Positions 32,394-49,335 of a DNA stretch of 64,000 nt are shown here, in pieces. A model generated the notes under the pieces. It did no database searches. It saw only the letters and a program-made list of their open reading frames with translations, and had not been told where the DNA came from. The position numbers were made by a program, and so were the translations under genes. Each line of letters opens with the position of its first letter. Position 1 is the stretch's first letter. The DNA lies in assembly GCA_032358255.1 (NCBI GenBank), contig JAULBX010014870.1, positions 29,992 to 93,991 on the forward strand, in the 5' to 3' direction. This DNA comes from Heterotrichella gracilis (lineage: Eukaryota; Sar; Xanthophyceae; Tribonematales; Xanthonemataceae).

Positions 32394-33749
32394 GGTGTCG
32401 CTACCAGGTCGAGTTTGGAGTGTTGGTGTGCATCCATGCTGCAGCTATGTCTGTGTTGTATAAAGCCAATATGTACAGCTGTGCTTGGAACCTTGAAAGT
32501 GGTTTTCTTATCCGGGAATGTGTATCATAACGTGTTGGGGAGTTTGTCTCTCGTAAAGAGAGATCACAGTTTGCATAATTAGTTAGGGAGTGCCTGATCG
32601 TTCAAGAAACATTTCATCTTGCTGGGGGTTTGGGTTGTCAGTGTTGAAATTTTGCAGGATATTCTTGTTGTTTCCTCGGCAATTGCTATGATTTTGACAG
32701 ACGCCATATCGCTGGTGTGATACGCCCAGTTTTGCCACTTGTGGAGCGGGACGGAGGCGGAACGCTAAATGTTGCGGCGACGGGCATCGTTTCACATTTC
32801 TGATTTCTTGTGCATACTTTTGTACACATACGTGTTATCGCAGTAGGCATACAGTAATAGTATTTTTTGTACACCTGGCAGCTGGATTTCTGGCGGCAGC
32901 GCCTCCGTTGTATACATCCACTCGTTGAGTGTGCATGGGCTAGTTACTTTGATCGCCAAGCCCTTACTTTGATCGATAAGCCCCATATGGCTACCATGTT
33001 TGGCAAGGTGGAACACACCCTTTGTGTGTGTTGTGCCTGGCTGCCACCTGTGGGTGTTTCCTTTCTTTCTTTCTTACCGTAGTCATGATAACTAGCCGAG
33101 GTGGTGGCACACTTGTGGCAGAGATACAGCGTGTACCGTATGTTGGTATGTTGTTTCAGAACTGCGAATGTTTTCTTGCTAGTGTTTTAGTGGCACTGTT
33201 GGTGCCAAGCTGTAGAAAGGCATCTCTCCAGCAGCACCCCCTTGGCCATGTGACATGCCAGCGATGGACAAAGCTAATTTGTGGGCGAGACCACCCAAGT
33301 CTGGACATGGACAACAAACGGCACAGCTTGCGTGACAGCTGTTGTACACCGCTTCAATGATGTTTTGCTTCCTGTGGATATTCGACCGCCCAAAAAGGCA
33401 CACCTTGACTTTTCGCCCACGTGCTGCCCCACCCCCCCTCTTTTCCAAGGGCCGCCACACATGTATATCACTGCCACAGCTCTACTTAACCTGGCCAGAC
33501 GTCTTAAAGCACAGATTCTCAGTTCTAGCCAGTGATATGCAGTGGACATTCAGCTTTGTGTAGGTGAACGAGGTTCACCACGATCGGTTGTTGAAAGAAC
33601 GGCTGCTCAGCAAAAGCGGCGGATTGTCCTCTTACGCTACTTTGGGCAATTGCTATTCTGGCGCCCTTGTGACGCCCAAACCTTGAAGCTTCTGTTCGTC
33701 AGTTTGACCTCTGTTTCATTTAGAAGGTTGGGCTTTCAAGTAGTTCGCC
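32394..33749. other. Intergenic region upstream of PRMT10
   Basis: About 1.35 kb between the palindromes and the PRMT10 start. It presumably holds the rest of the 3' UTR of the zeta-fold gene and the PRMT10 promoter. I find no gene or mobile element; short open frames here are not convincing. Confidence 0.4.
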
Positions 33750-36200
<2,451 letters not shown>

Positions 36201-37192
36201 GGGCTTGGTGTTTGCAGTGGGGAAGCCACCGCGGGGTGGCGGTGGTTCAGACCATGTTGCAGTACATTGTGGGTGCAACGTCTGGATATCTCCGCCATTG
36301 TGAGTGTATGTTTGCAAACAGATGTGCAGGATTGATTATGGCGTTGCAGCTGCAGCTGTGAGTGCGTGTGGCCTAAGTCACTTGTGACTGTGTTGGGATC
36401 TCTTTGTGGTTGCAACCTCAACCTACTGGTCGTGGGTAGTGGTCAACGTGACAATCAAATTGACCATTCTGCCAGAACTTGATGGCGATGTATGATTGCT
36501 CAAACTGAACAGCACTTGTGACACTGATGGCTGCAACCAGTCAATCACAGCTGCCTTTCAGCCGGGAAAAAGCAGTCGATGGTTTGCAGGCGCCTGTTGC
36601 CAGCGCTGCCGCAGTGCACTGGCAGAGATGGTGTTTCATTTCAGAAGAAATCGTTACTGTCAGGTGCAAAGCTCAATCTGAATGTTTGTTACTGGGCTAT
36701 TTTCAATTTAATCACTCTAAACTTTAATGGCTCATTTTGCAACTGAGTTGGCGCCATTTCTGTTACCCCCCCGTCTGATTATTACGCGTTGCTTGTCCGT
36801 TGAAGCATGCAAGAGAGGGATGACCTAACTTAACTTGCTAGCCTTGCGCAGCAAGAGTGTATTCCGTGCACTAGTGACTGAACAACGGACTGTTTTTGTT
36901 GCTCCGGCCTCGCACCTGACGGCTGAATCTCGACTTGCCTTGCAATTGCCCACCAAACTGTCCGGTGGCATGTCCTTGGAATAGACAGCCTTGCTATTCA
37001 GTAACCACGAGCGGTGTCCAAAGGTTACGCGACAGAACGCATACGTTATTATTATTCTGTGGGCTGCACCTGAAATACTCCTGTAGTTACTCAGCGTTTC
37101 CTTATTGACCTTGGAGCAGCTGAACCTCCCTCTGCAACGGGACACAAAGTGCTCAGTGCACCCTGCACCACGGTGCTTGTAGATTGAAGCAC
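36201..37192. other. Intergenic region, PRMT10 to CaMK
   Basis: About 1 kb between same-strand genes. It contains the PRMT10 3' UTR and the CaMK promoter and 5' UTR. No supported coding frame or repeat. Confidence 0.4.
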
Positions 37193-39110
<1,918 letters not shown>

Positions 39111-40333
39111 GAGCATGTGGCTGGCAAATTTTGAACTGCCCGCCACAATGGATTTGAAACGTGATGCGAGGCTTACCCACACGGTATACCGTACATCAGT
39201 AGCGCTGAGGCTGGTGTGCACTCCATGCGAGCACGAGTTGTCGGCCTATGCATGCTTTACAGTTTTTTGGTAGGGGATTCTTAGACAACATACTGAGCAC
39301 ACCTTAATTTTGCACAACATTTTGCCCACTATCCCATAACGCACACCAGACAGAAGAAAGAAAAGCCTTAGGGACGTGTAGGGGCCAAATTGGATGAGGA
39401 GGCCACAGGCTCGCAGCATAGCTCCGTACCAGCCAGAACAGTTATAGCCGGGCTCTGTCTGCCAGGCCCTGGCAGTGTTTGGTGCTACATTGATTGATTC
39501 GAATGAAGTACAAGTCTCCACCACTGACAGTGTCTGTGATTTTCAATACTCTGGACCAGGTCCAGGATTGTGATGTGCTGCGCATCGCTGTCGATGCCGT
39601 TACTAAATTAAATTGTACGCAACGGATATGTCTCCCTGTCTGTTAATAAATATTGATGATTAATTTCTTGCGAACTGTATGCAGTATGCAACTCAGTGTT
39701 GCCATTGGAAAATTACAACATTGTATGGAGGAAAGTTACCGTGCGAATTTAAGGGTCCCTGGCACAAGCACAATGTATATATGTAGGCATGCATGATGGT
39801 TTCCAGTGCCACCAGATCACAATCAAGTCCCGGAAAAAAAAGTGGCTGATGCATTGCATATTGCCAATATGGAAAACGATTCGCAAACTGTCATGCATAC
39901 TAAGTTTATCAACATCTAATCAACCAGTAGATACCTCGATGACGTTCAACTTGAGGCTTGATCAACAAGCAAAGAAAGAAACAAATAAAATGCCCCCACT
40001 GTGCTTCCACTGGTGTGCGACACACGGCGGCACACCACAACCAGCAAGGTCACCAATTTGAGAGTGAGTCCCTCCTAGCACTAAATCAGAAATTGTTCAC
40101 TGAGAGTGACGATCTGACAACTTGAGGCTAAAATTATGTAAGTTGATAGCCTCAGGGTGCAATTGCCAAGTGGCGCACAGGTTCAGATGAGGACAAGCCC
40201 TCAGGGCAGTTGAAAGTCCCTAACTGATCCATTTCCCGCCACCTATGATAGTGCATTGCAACATCTTGATTGCACAAAAGTGTCACCCGGCAGTACATGC
40301 CCACTGACAACCAGGTCGAGGTCTGAACCCTGC
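39111..40333. other. Intergenic region between converging genes
   Basis: About 1.2 kb holding the 3' UTRs of the CaMK gene (plus) and the FIST gene (minus). It is AT-richer than the genes, especially 39600-40000. No gene or transposon signature was found. Confidence 0.4.
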
Positions 40334-43300
40334 TCAATCATCGAACGGCAAGAGCATATTGGCTTCGTTATCAAACCGCAGCAGGCTCAGCACTGTCGTG
40401 CCCCCCTTGAGTGACGCAGTGGACAGATTGCCATGCCCTTGCTCCCGAAATGCTGCCGGCCCAATCTCGCCATGCGCATAAAACCCCACCACAGGCGTGT
40501 CGGGGAGCACCGACTGAATGATTTTCGCCTCAACATTTGGCTCCCCATACAGCACAGACCCCCGCCCGCAGCACACAGTGGCGACGCCAAAGTACTCGTT
40601 TGACCGCTTCCCCGCGGCCGCTGACGAGGCACCAGGCGCCTCCGACGCGCGCCCGCTGACCGCCATCGCCGCCATGCCGGACCAGATGCTGGCCTCGTCC
40701 CTTGCGGCCGCGCTGGTGCTGGCGCCCTGCGCGTCTGCCTCTGCGTTGCTGGTGACCAGGTCCTCCAGGCACCTGCGCAGGTCCTGTTTGCCCTGCTCCG
40801 CATCCAGGCTGTGGAAGGCCATGATGGAGTTGGCGGGCACCTCGCCGCGCACAGCCAGCCACCCTGCGCACCCAGGCACACGTCAGGGGGGGACTATCGA
40901 AGGGCGTGCAAGGGGTGCGCGTGCGCAAATTCAGATTTGTGATACAGTACCACAGGGCAAATGCACACTTGCTTGGTGTAAAAGCCGGGTACAATGTACT
41001 CCATGTTTGCCCTTCAGCCTCTTGTCAACATTGCACACCAGCATCCTTCATGAGTCCCAATGTCCCTCTTCCACCAGTACCCCAAATTCCGCTTTCCCAC
41101 TCAGCATTGTATACTAGCCTCACACTCATCCCCGCATGGCCCAATGCCATGGATGAAAACAATGAATACCACACATCCCGACGCACCTCCATTGGTGATA
41201 GGGTCGGGCGTGTCCATGGGCGACAGCATGTCCAGCATGTTGAAGCACAGCTGCTTGCTGGTGGAGGGGCACACGCCCAGATGCAGAGACAGCTGCTTGT
41301 CGTCGCCGTCGCCGCCGTCCCCGCCCATTGCCCGCACTGCCCTGATGGCGGCCTCCAAGGGCCGCATGGGCTCGCTGCAGCGCTCGTACTGCAGCGGGGT
41401 GTCAGGGTCCACAGGCGAGCCAGGTGGCGGCGCCACCAGCTGCACCGGCACCACCGAGCTGAGGAAGGACATGATGGGCGCGTTGCGGTTGGCGGTCTGC
41501 GGGGCACACGCAGGTGGTGGGCGCCAGTGGGAGGAGAGTTCAGGCACAGGGCCAGCTAGGCATCTTGCCCACCTCAGATGCATGGGTCAGAAATCATCGA
41601 AAATTGAAATTATACCCTTCAAAAATCCATTACAAAAAACAGTTCCATTTTTCAACAACAATAACAACGAAAAAATCCACTTCCAAGCCTTCCCTTGAAG
41701 AAATTCAATATTTGTACATGGGATTTGCCACTTGTAAGATGACAGTACTCTCCCCTGGTTTTCAGGATGGCCCTGCCCCTCACCTGCATGGAGTACTTGA
41801 CCTCCTCCAGGCGGTACAGCTGCGAGATCTGCTTCATGCCGCGCACCACCACCGGCTGAGGCGCCACGCGTGGCGAGCGGAGGCCAAACCCGATCATGCC
41901 GCGCACCAGACCGCAGCGCTTGGACCCCGGCACTGTGGCTGGCGTGTCGCGCAGGACGGCGGCGCTCGGGGCAAACAGGAGCGGGACCTTGCTGCTCCAA
42001 CAGCCCGAGATGCCGCTGTGAAAAGGGGGAACCAGGGGAGGGTCAGGTAGGTGCCTTGAGAGTTGCGCGTGCATGGCATGGGGGTACCCTTAACAGCAAT
42101 GCCTGCAGCAGGCACTGCGCAACTGGCAGGAGGCACGTGCCATTCTGCAAGTACTCCATACCTCTACAAACCAAGATTGGGAAAGTGGAGAACATACTGC
42201 GGCAAGAAAATCAAGCGGCAGCGTCAGGCGCCGGCAGCAAGGCACGACCACTCACGGCAGTGCGTCACCCACACGCATTTAAGGTTTAGGGTAAGGCTTC
42301 AGGGCCACACACAAGGCTCACCCTGTGACAATGCAGCCGGGGTACCACTTGTGCAGCTGCTTGACCACCCACTGCAGCGAGGGCTCAATGTCCCCCATCA
42401 GGAAGAACTGCAGGCCATCACCCGAGGAGGGGCCCTCGTGGCGCCTGGGGAGGGTGCCGGTGTAGCCTGGGCAAAGTGAGGGAGGAAGGGAAATCAAGGT
42501 CACCCAGGGAAGTATATAAACAAAATACGAGGCCTTTGTGTTGACTAGGTGTCAGGACAGACCTGCCGGGCGGCGTGGGTGGGTCGATCTCAAGGTCAAC
42601 GAGTGTGGGTGTTCTAGCATGCTGTTTGGCACCACCCTTTCCAAAGCCATGTGCCCATGCTTACCTGGCTTGTCCAGGCTGTACAGGTGGTTCTCTGTGT
42701 GGAAGCAGTGCAGCTCGGTGCCGGGGGGGAAGTGGAGGATGGACAGCGAGAGCGCGGGGGTGTCCTGCGCCTCATCCACGTCAACCACCTCCTTGGTGTC
42801 GCTGTTGTAGCCTGCACAAGGGGATGCTTTTGGGTTTCATGTTTTAACATTTAGGGTTGCCCGTGGCGGGGACGCATATGGATGCAATGATGGCCTGCTT
42901 GGTGGTGGACGAGCCATGAATGCATTCAGCATGATGGCCAACATGCATGTTTTTGCCATGCTACCATTGACCACATGTCGACCTCATGGGTAATCGTCGT
43001 GATCATCAGCATGAATCATTGCAACCATCACACATGTGCCGTGTGCTCAGCAGCAGCCCATGGGCGCATTGAGTGGCACCAGCGGGTGCAGTCACAAATG
43101 CTTTCGCTGCCGGTGGTGTGCATCCACCTACTGAGACCACATGCCATGCCAGACGCCAGCCCCCATACACACATCAGCATGGCGCACGTACCAATGATCC
43201 CGGTGGAGGCGCAGCCCATAATGCTGCAGCAGCTGGGGATCTTGGTGCGCAGCAGTTGAAGGACCTCGTTCAGCACACCGCACCTGCACGCAACCAGAAT

Positions 43301-44093
43301 ATAGGTTGGAAAGAGCGTGCACTGGATATGGCGACAGTGACAAGATTGGCATGAAGCCTGCTCCAGTTGAAGCATTATTTCGTTATATGCTTGCGGCGAC
43401 AACGGCGGGTTAGTTGACTTTTCGTTGATGATCAAACATTTGAAGATAGTACGGAGGGTGTGTGGGCATTGCAAAAGCAGGTATCACAATGATACAGCAT
43501 TGACAGCGCAACGCTGACGCAATGCCGTATATTTTGCAGCGTCAGCGTATGCTGCTGCATATGTTGCACACAGACATAGCGCCTCCTGTGCAACGAAGCC
43601 AGGGGTTGAAAATACGCGCGCCAGGACCTGTTATTATCTTATTACCCTTGACCAAACGCACGACCACGCTCCTCTGGTCCCCCCCACCCCCACCCACACA
43701 CCACCACACAACACTCACCACTGCGTGGAAGCAAATACCAGGCACAGGTCGGGTTGGCTGGGGATGACAACCTTGGCCAGCAAGGACACCTGCACAGGGG
43801 TGGTTGCACGGCTGTCAGCAACAGGATGCGGTTCCAGACTGACATACCCTGACGCACTTGTACGCCATGGCATGGCATGTGTGCGCTTTTGATTGTGTAT
43901 CGATGACGACCAGCAAACACCAGGTTGCATACTAACGTGATGTGAATATATACTGTGGCACTTGGTCACCGACAACCATTTTGTCAGCATGCACAGCACA
44001 CCCTACCAGCAGCTCCTCCAGCGGCTGGCCTCCCACAGGCGCCTCGCTGGTGTGCACAGACTTGAACCTCGGGTTGAGGTTGATGGACCCGGC
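40334..44093 (-). CDS. FIST-domain protein (FIST_N/FIST_C), 5' end unresolved
   Basis: Exons at about 44093-44007, 43789-43729, 43286-43190, 42812-42663, 42465-42322, 42015-41792, 41500-41190 and 40865-40334 (TGA). The N-terminal part shows FIST_N features: FKSVHTSEAPVGGQPLEELL, LAKVVIPSQPDLCLVFAST, VLNEVLQLLRTKIPSCCSIM and GCASTGIIGT. The C-terminal exon ends in the FIST_C signature VVGFYAHGEIGP, preceded by EYFGVATVCCGRGSVLYGEP. FIST domains bind small ligands, probably amino acids, in bacterial sensors; in eukaryotes they occur in FBXO22-type proteins. No F-box was found, but the first coding exon, upstream of 44093, could not be identified, so an N-terminal domain may be missing. Exon limits are approximate. 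Confidence 0.78.
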
Positions 44094-44099
44094 CTGCAG

Positions 44100-45606
44100 G
44101 GCACAAGGACACTGTTGCATTAGCTATGGAATAGATGAGCAGGATATCTATAAGCCATGGCAGATATTTGCTGAATAACGGCTGCTTGGCGTGCAGTCTT
44201 GACCAACAAGGAGCAGGACGCCGCAGCCAGAGCTTACAGATGCTAAGGAGATACAGCACCTATAAAGACCATATAATGGCAATAAGCAACTGTTGTTTTT
44301 ACACCTACTGTTCTGTTAAAGACCAGCAACCCAGTACACATACCTACGCCCACTTAGTGCATATGCATGCTTATGTGGCCCATATGCATGCATGTTGGGG
44401 TGTACGACCAGAGACACCGGCACCTTCACAGGATCAAAACCCAGGTGATAAAATTGTTTTAAACGTAGTAGACCGTCTCCAAGAGTCGCCGCGGAAGTCA
44501 GGCAGGCAACCACCAACCATCAACGCACCATCGCCTTCCAAGGCCTGCACACACAAGCGGCTCGGGCTAGGTCTTCCGCTTGCAACTTCAGCAAGCATTT
44601 GAGCTGAAGATCCCCAGGTAGGGTGCCGAAGCCCAGCTCAGGAGGCGCCTGAGGTTCGGCGGGTCTGGTAGAAAAGCCCCACAACGGCATCGTGTTTTGG
44701 CCGGTGTACCGAGCTTTGGCGTATTTCTTGCTGTCGAAGCAGGGTCTAAGATGAAGGAGCGCTGAATTAGTACCGACCGAACTGCTAGGCCTTCAGTTAA
44801 GGCTTTAGGCTTAGAAACCACAGCGAAAGATGTAGTGGAAGTTACCAAGCCACGGCGGGGCCCGCCAGCCAAGTACCCTAATAGGGTAACGTCCTTTAGG
44901 AGGAGCTTTGGCCCAAAGCTCCCAAAGCTCCAACTTGCTGTACAGTAAGTTTCTTAAAAACCCAGAATTTTACTGTACTGTCTACCCTTCCGCCGTTTAA
45001 ATAGATATATGGATGGATCCCAATATCCCAATAGATAGTGTGGGAGCTATGGAGCTCTTTACCAGGCTCTTATAAGTAAACTCTAATAGCTCGTATAGAC
45101 TGCCATGCAATGCCAGGAGGCTTGCAGGCGTTTGTTTCTTCAATTTTTGCACGACAGCTTTAAGAGCAACCAATGTACTGCCTTTTTGGGCCAGAGGATT
45201 TACATATATAGTGCAGATAACATGTGCAGAATAAGGACACTTCAAAAAGGACAGACTCCGTGACTTCCTGGCGTACAGCCTCACACACCAACACCGTCCC
45301 CATCCCATCAGTCAGCTGTTTGCCGAGAATACCGGCTGAACAAGGTGCACAACTACTGCTTTGTCATAGGGTACATGTACACCTGCCCACAAGCCACCAG
45401 CTGCGTTTTACTGCCAAGGACACCAGCGGCATCCACCTACTACCGTATCTGAACTATGCACGCACACCAGCACGCCCTCAACATCCTGCCACCCGTGCCA
45501 CCCCAACCACCTTGTATTCCACCTAGCCTGCCACCCGTGGCCGTTTCCTTCCTCCCTCCCTCCCCCGCACATGCACCCCTCCGGTGCACCCCCGCACCAC
45601 CCCGCA
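44100..45606. other. Region upstream of FIST gene and downstream of sirtuin
   Basis: About 1.5 kb. Its left part probably contains the unidentified first exon(s) of the FIST gene and its promoter. The right part holds the 3' UTR of the sirtuin gene, with an antisense TGTAA near 45202. A 10-bp inverted repeat with a 1-base spacer (GGAGCTTTGG/CCAAAGCTCC) lies near 44900. No other gene is supported. Confidence 0.4.
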
Positions 45607-48368
45607 TCAGTGGGAGGGCGGCACCAGCAGTGCTGGGTGCGCCGCCAGGCGCGCCATCACCTCCCCCGCCAGCCTGCCCATCTTGATGTGCGCCATGTCA
45701 TCCACCCGCGTGGCCCCCGCAGTCACCACCGCCAGCTGTGCGCCACGTGTCGCCGCAGCCTTGGCCAGGCGGTAGGCGGACCACACCGCCATGGAGCTGC
45801 CCACCACCAGCATGCCATCACATGACTCGGCAGCAGCCAGGGCCCTGTGAGGGGGGTGCATACGCGCTCAGGTTTTGCGACAGGAATGCCCTGCTATGGC
45901 GTTTCCAACCTTGCGGGCCTGGTGGGGTATAACAGAGCCAGCATAGCCTGGACATATCCGGCACAAAAGCTGCTTTAACACGGATTTAGGACGGGTTGCA
46001 ATTTGGTCCAGTGGCATTGCGTGCGCACCTTTCTGCTCGGTCTTTGGGTACCGAGTCCCCAAAGAAAACCACATAGGGTTTTAGCACCCCGCCGCAGGAA
46101 TGGCAGGGGGGCACAACAAAATTCTTCCCTGCGTCCACCAACTCGACATCGCCATCAGGGCGCCGTACGGGGACGGTGGATCGGGCTGCCTCCTGCATGC
46201 ACCGAGGATTGTATTGGGGTTTTGTGCAGAACGCAAGGTAAAAGCACCAAAGCGCACGTCGCACCAAGGCGGTGCCCAGAGGCGCGGGAACCACCATTGG
46301 GATGAATCGGCAATGAGAATGGTCATTGGGGGGTTGGTGCAGCACATGCACGTCAATTGATCCTCAATAACACTCACAAACCCCTTTCAGCTATACACAC
46401 CACATGCACGTCAATTGGTTCCAGCTCATCAGTCTGCTTTCTCTCTCGGCGCAAACACACTCCTGAAAGCACCCTTAGGCGCCAGCTGTGCACCGCACCT
46501 TATTCAGGAGGTATGGGTCCTGCGCCAGTGTGGCCATCACGTCCTCCTCATACTCGACTCCCTTCATTCCCCTGGCAAGCACCTGCGCCTGCTCTGCTGA
46601 AGCTGGGTTGAGCGCCGCCAGCTGCTGCTGGAAGTGCTCCCTGTCGGTCAACTGGCCACACCCCATGCACACCACCCTGGGACGTGCGGAACATTCTTAT
46701 CAGTAGCACCAAAGGCACTTTCGACTCTGCTACAGAATCAAAGGGTTTACATGGCCTTAACAGAGATTGACCCATTTTATTGCAGAAGCAGGGGGATGCT
46801 TCCCGCCATGCGCAGTTTGCGTGTTTGAACATTGCGGACCTTTAATTGGCAGCCAAGCTTGCTCCTGCTCGTATTCATGCCCTTGCCATTCACATTACCT
46901 TCAACAAAAAATACATGCACATGCCCTACCCATCGCCATGCAAGAACTACCAATCGCCCAACCCAGCACCTGTGTGTGGTCCCATGCAGCTCCAGCACAT
47001 GCTTGGCGCCCGCCTGCTGGTGCAGCCGGTCCACGTTTTGCGTAATAAGGCGGGACACCCAACCCATGCGCTGCAGGCGGGCAATGCCCTCATGTGCCGC
47101 GTTGGGCTGGGTGCCTGAAAACTGTACCCACCCGGCAAAGCTGCGTGCCCAATAGCGTGCGCGGTTCTCGGATGAGGACATGAACTGCGCCAGGGAGGGT
47201 CCATGGCTTAGTGCACATTGCGAGATTCAAAGGCGGTGCAGGTGCAGTGCCACTATATGCTGGTTTCCGGCATGTAGGAAGGAATGAGTGCCCCTAGGGG
47301 GATTGGCAATTGACATGCAAGGCAAACCTTCCATCTGATGAAGCCACTGTGCATGAGCCGGGCCTATATACCACACATCTTTTCAATAACAGGTTTGCTG
47401 CTGATCTCTACCTGCTGGTGGGTCATGGGTTTGAACCCTGTAGAATACGCTCCTTTGGGGCTTCGGTAGTCTGGGATGTTGGATTCAGTGCTGACACCAG
47501 CCCCAGAGACCACCAACAGTTGGCGCCGAGACTGCGCATGTAAACGCACTCCATTCTCAATATTATAGATTTCACATTGAGTTATGCATGCACATTTCCT
47601 CTCAACTTATGAATCCGTGACATGATGCATGTAAGCAACTGCCAAGCGTCTGAGAGACCAATTGTGTGACATGAGGGAGAAATGACCCCTGCTGGTGTGC
47701 GGTCTATGCCACAATATAAATGATAATGATTCCACAGCATCCACTATACCTGCACAAACTCCACCAGCTGTTCCAGCTCCTGAGTTGTCACTGGTGGGGT
47801 GACTGGTGCGGCAGGTGCGATACCCGCCCGAAGGTGCAGGCTGTCGCTGCCAGGCTCGGGCGCTGTGGCGGCGCCGTGCGGCACCATGCCAGGGGCAAGC
47901 AGGCGGCCATCAAGGGTGATGCGGTCCTGGTGAGCCAAGGGCGGGATCTGTCAGGGGTTATGCAATTGTGCGGGATGGCGAAGCGCCAACCATTGGGTGA
48001 GCAGTGTACGACCTAGGCCAGGCAGTGATGTCACTTGCAGCATACGTTGGGCAAGGCAAACAAAACAAAACATTACTTTGCATGTTGTGCTGTGTGTATG
48101 CCATGCAGTGGCAGCGACGGCTGTGCTCGTTAGCGGGAGCAGAGGTACAAGTGGGGCCGACCTGTTGGAACGACTCCCCTTGGGAGCTGGTAGTGGGCTG
48201 CTCATCTAGACGCAGCTGCGCATGACCTGATCCAGGTGCACCAGCAGATGCTGAGCAGTATGTTCTGGTGGGATGGATCCGAGGCGGGGCGCCGTACCCT
48301 CCACGGGTGTGGTTGTGCTGCTCAGTAGTGGTGGGGCAGGGGTGCACCGCCCGAGGGAGCGAGACCAT
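45607..48368 (-). CDS. Class II sirtuin (SIRT4/SRT2-like NAD-dependent deacylase)
   Basis: NAD+-dependent protein deacylase or ADP-ribosyltransferase of the Sir2 family. Seven exons: 48368-48162, 47947-47750, 47531-47412, 47184-46970, then about 46680-46498, 46195-46030 and 45845-45607 (TGA). The first four were phase-checked. Motifs in order: [19 protein letters not shown] (the class II form of GAG...IPDYRS), [14 protein letters not shown], catalytic LHGTTH, Zn cysteines VVCMGCG and [18 protein letters not shown], and [20 protein letters not shown]. The N-terminus ([17 protein letters not shown]..., Arg-containing, few acidic residues) could be a mitochondrial presequence, consistent with SIRT4 location. 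It is divergent from, and 967 bp away from, the aminotransferase gene. Confidence 0.9.
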
Positions 48369-49335
48369 GGATGTTTCCTGTGCGATGGGTTGGTTGAAAT
48401 TGGTGGTGTCAAGTGTGCAGGGGCAATGAACCTACAGCGAGCTTGCTATGCACCAGGCATCTGCGCTTAGGGCCAGATCACTTCTGGCAATATGCATGCA
48501 TTGCAGAGTGAAGTCCATTTACCCTCGACAGTGCAAGGAACTGACGACCCACCTGTACCTTCAACACAGTTTGAAGACAGCCCAAGTGCTTCCAAGCTGC
48601 GACGAGACGCCTTGGAGCAGGTGGTTTGCGCACCATGCCAAACGAGTGGCTAAAGGAAGTGCCACGATCCACCGCAGGTAGCTGCAAGCCAACACTGTTC
48701 TCCGCACAGAGGAGGTAAGGTGTGAGGTTGTACTGTCTCTATGGTATGCGCACAAAGCTGCACGGCTGCTTGAAACGCGTCGAAACACAGTGCTCTTCCG
48801 ACAGGGCACAGAGCAAAGCACAACCAGTTGTAAACCCTGTCCACTCGTAAGTGTGTGTATAGGGCACAGACGCGCCCGCTTATATAGGGAATCAAGCGCA
48901 AGTAAAGCCTAGTTAGTGTAACAAGCATCGTGGCTCGTCGCCCAGCTTTGAAGAACAAGATGCATGCATGCATCATTGCACACTCGTCTCTTTAGTAATA
49001 GTACAGCCCAGGGAAGCTAGGCAAACGCTGCCATGCCGCCTCGCATAACCTCGCAGGGTGCGCATTCGTAGGCATTCTAAGGTTGAGAGGTTAGCTTTAT
49101 GGCTATCGCGGCGTCAACAGGGTGGGCGTACACTAGCGCTTGGTAGCTTCACCGTTAAGGAGGGTCACTTTGTTACCCTGGGTGCGTCGGGACTTTCTAA
49201 CACCCCGAAACGCCTTGGACTCTAATAGGCCATCAACCGACCTACAACTTGCTGTTGATCGTGCGCGCAACCTTTGCGACAGCCGCGTTTGTGACAGGAG
49301 AAACGATAGTACGTCACCCACGTAACCCTTGCAAA
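48369..49335. promoter_or_regulatory. Divergent intergenic region between sirtuin and aminotransferase
   Basis: 967 bp between the two start codons on opposite strands, so both promoters lie here. Open frames in it are short and unconvincing. Shared regulation of the two genes is possible but is only inferred from the layout. Confidence 0.45.

Noticed and set aside
46832-47155. Plus-strand open frames across the sirtuin exons
   Set aside because: They are the complement of exons carrying clear Sir2 motifs on the minus strand.
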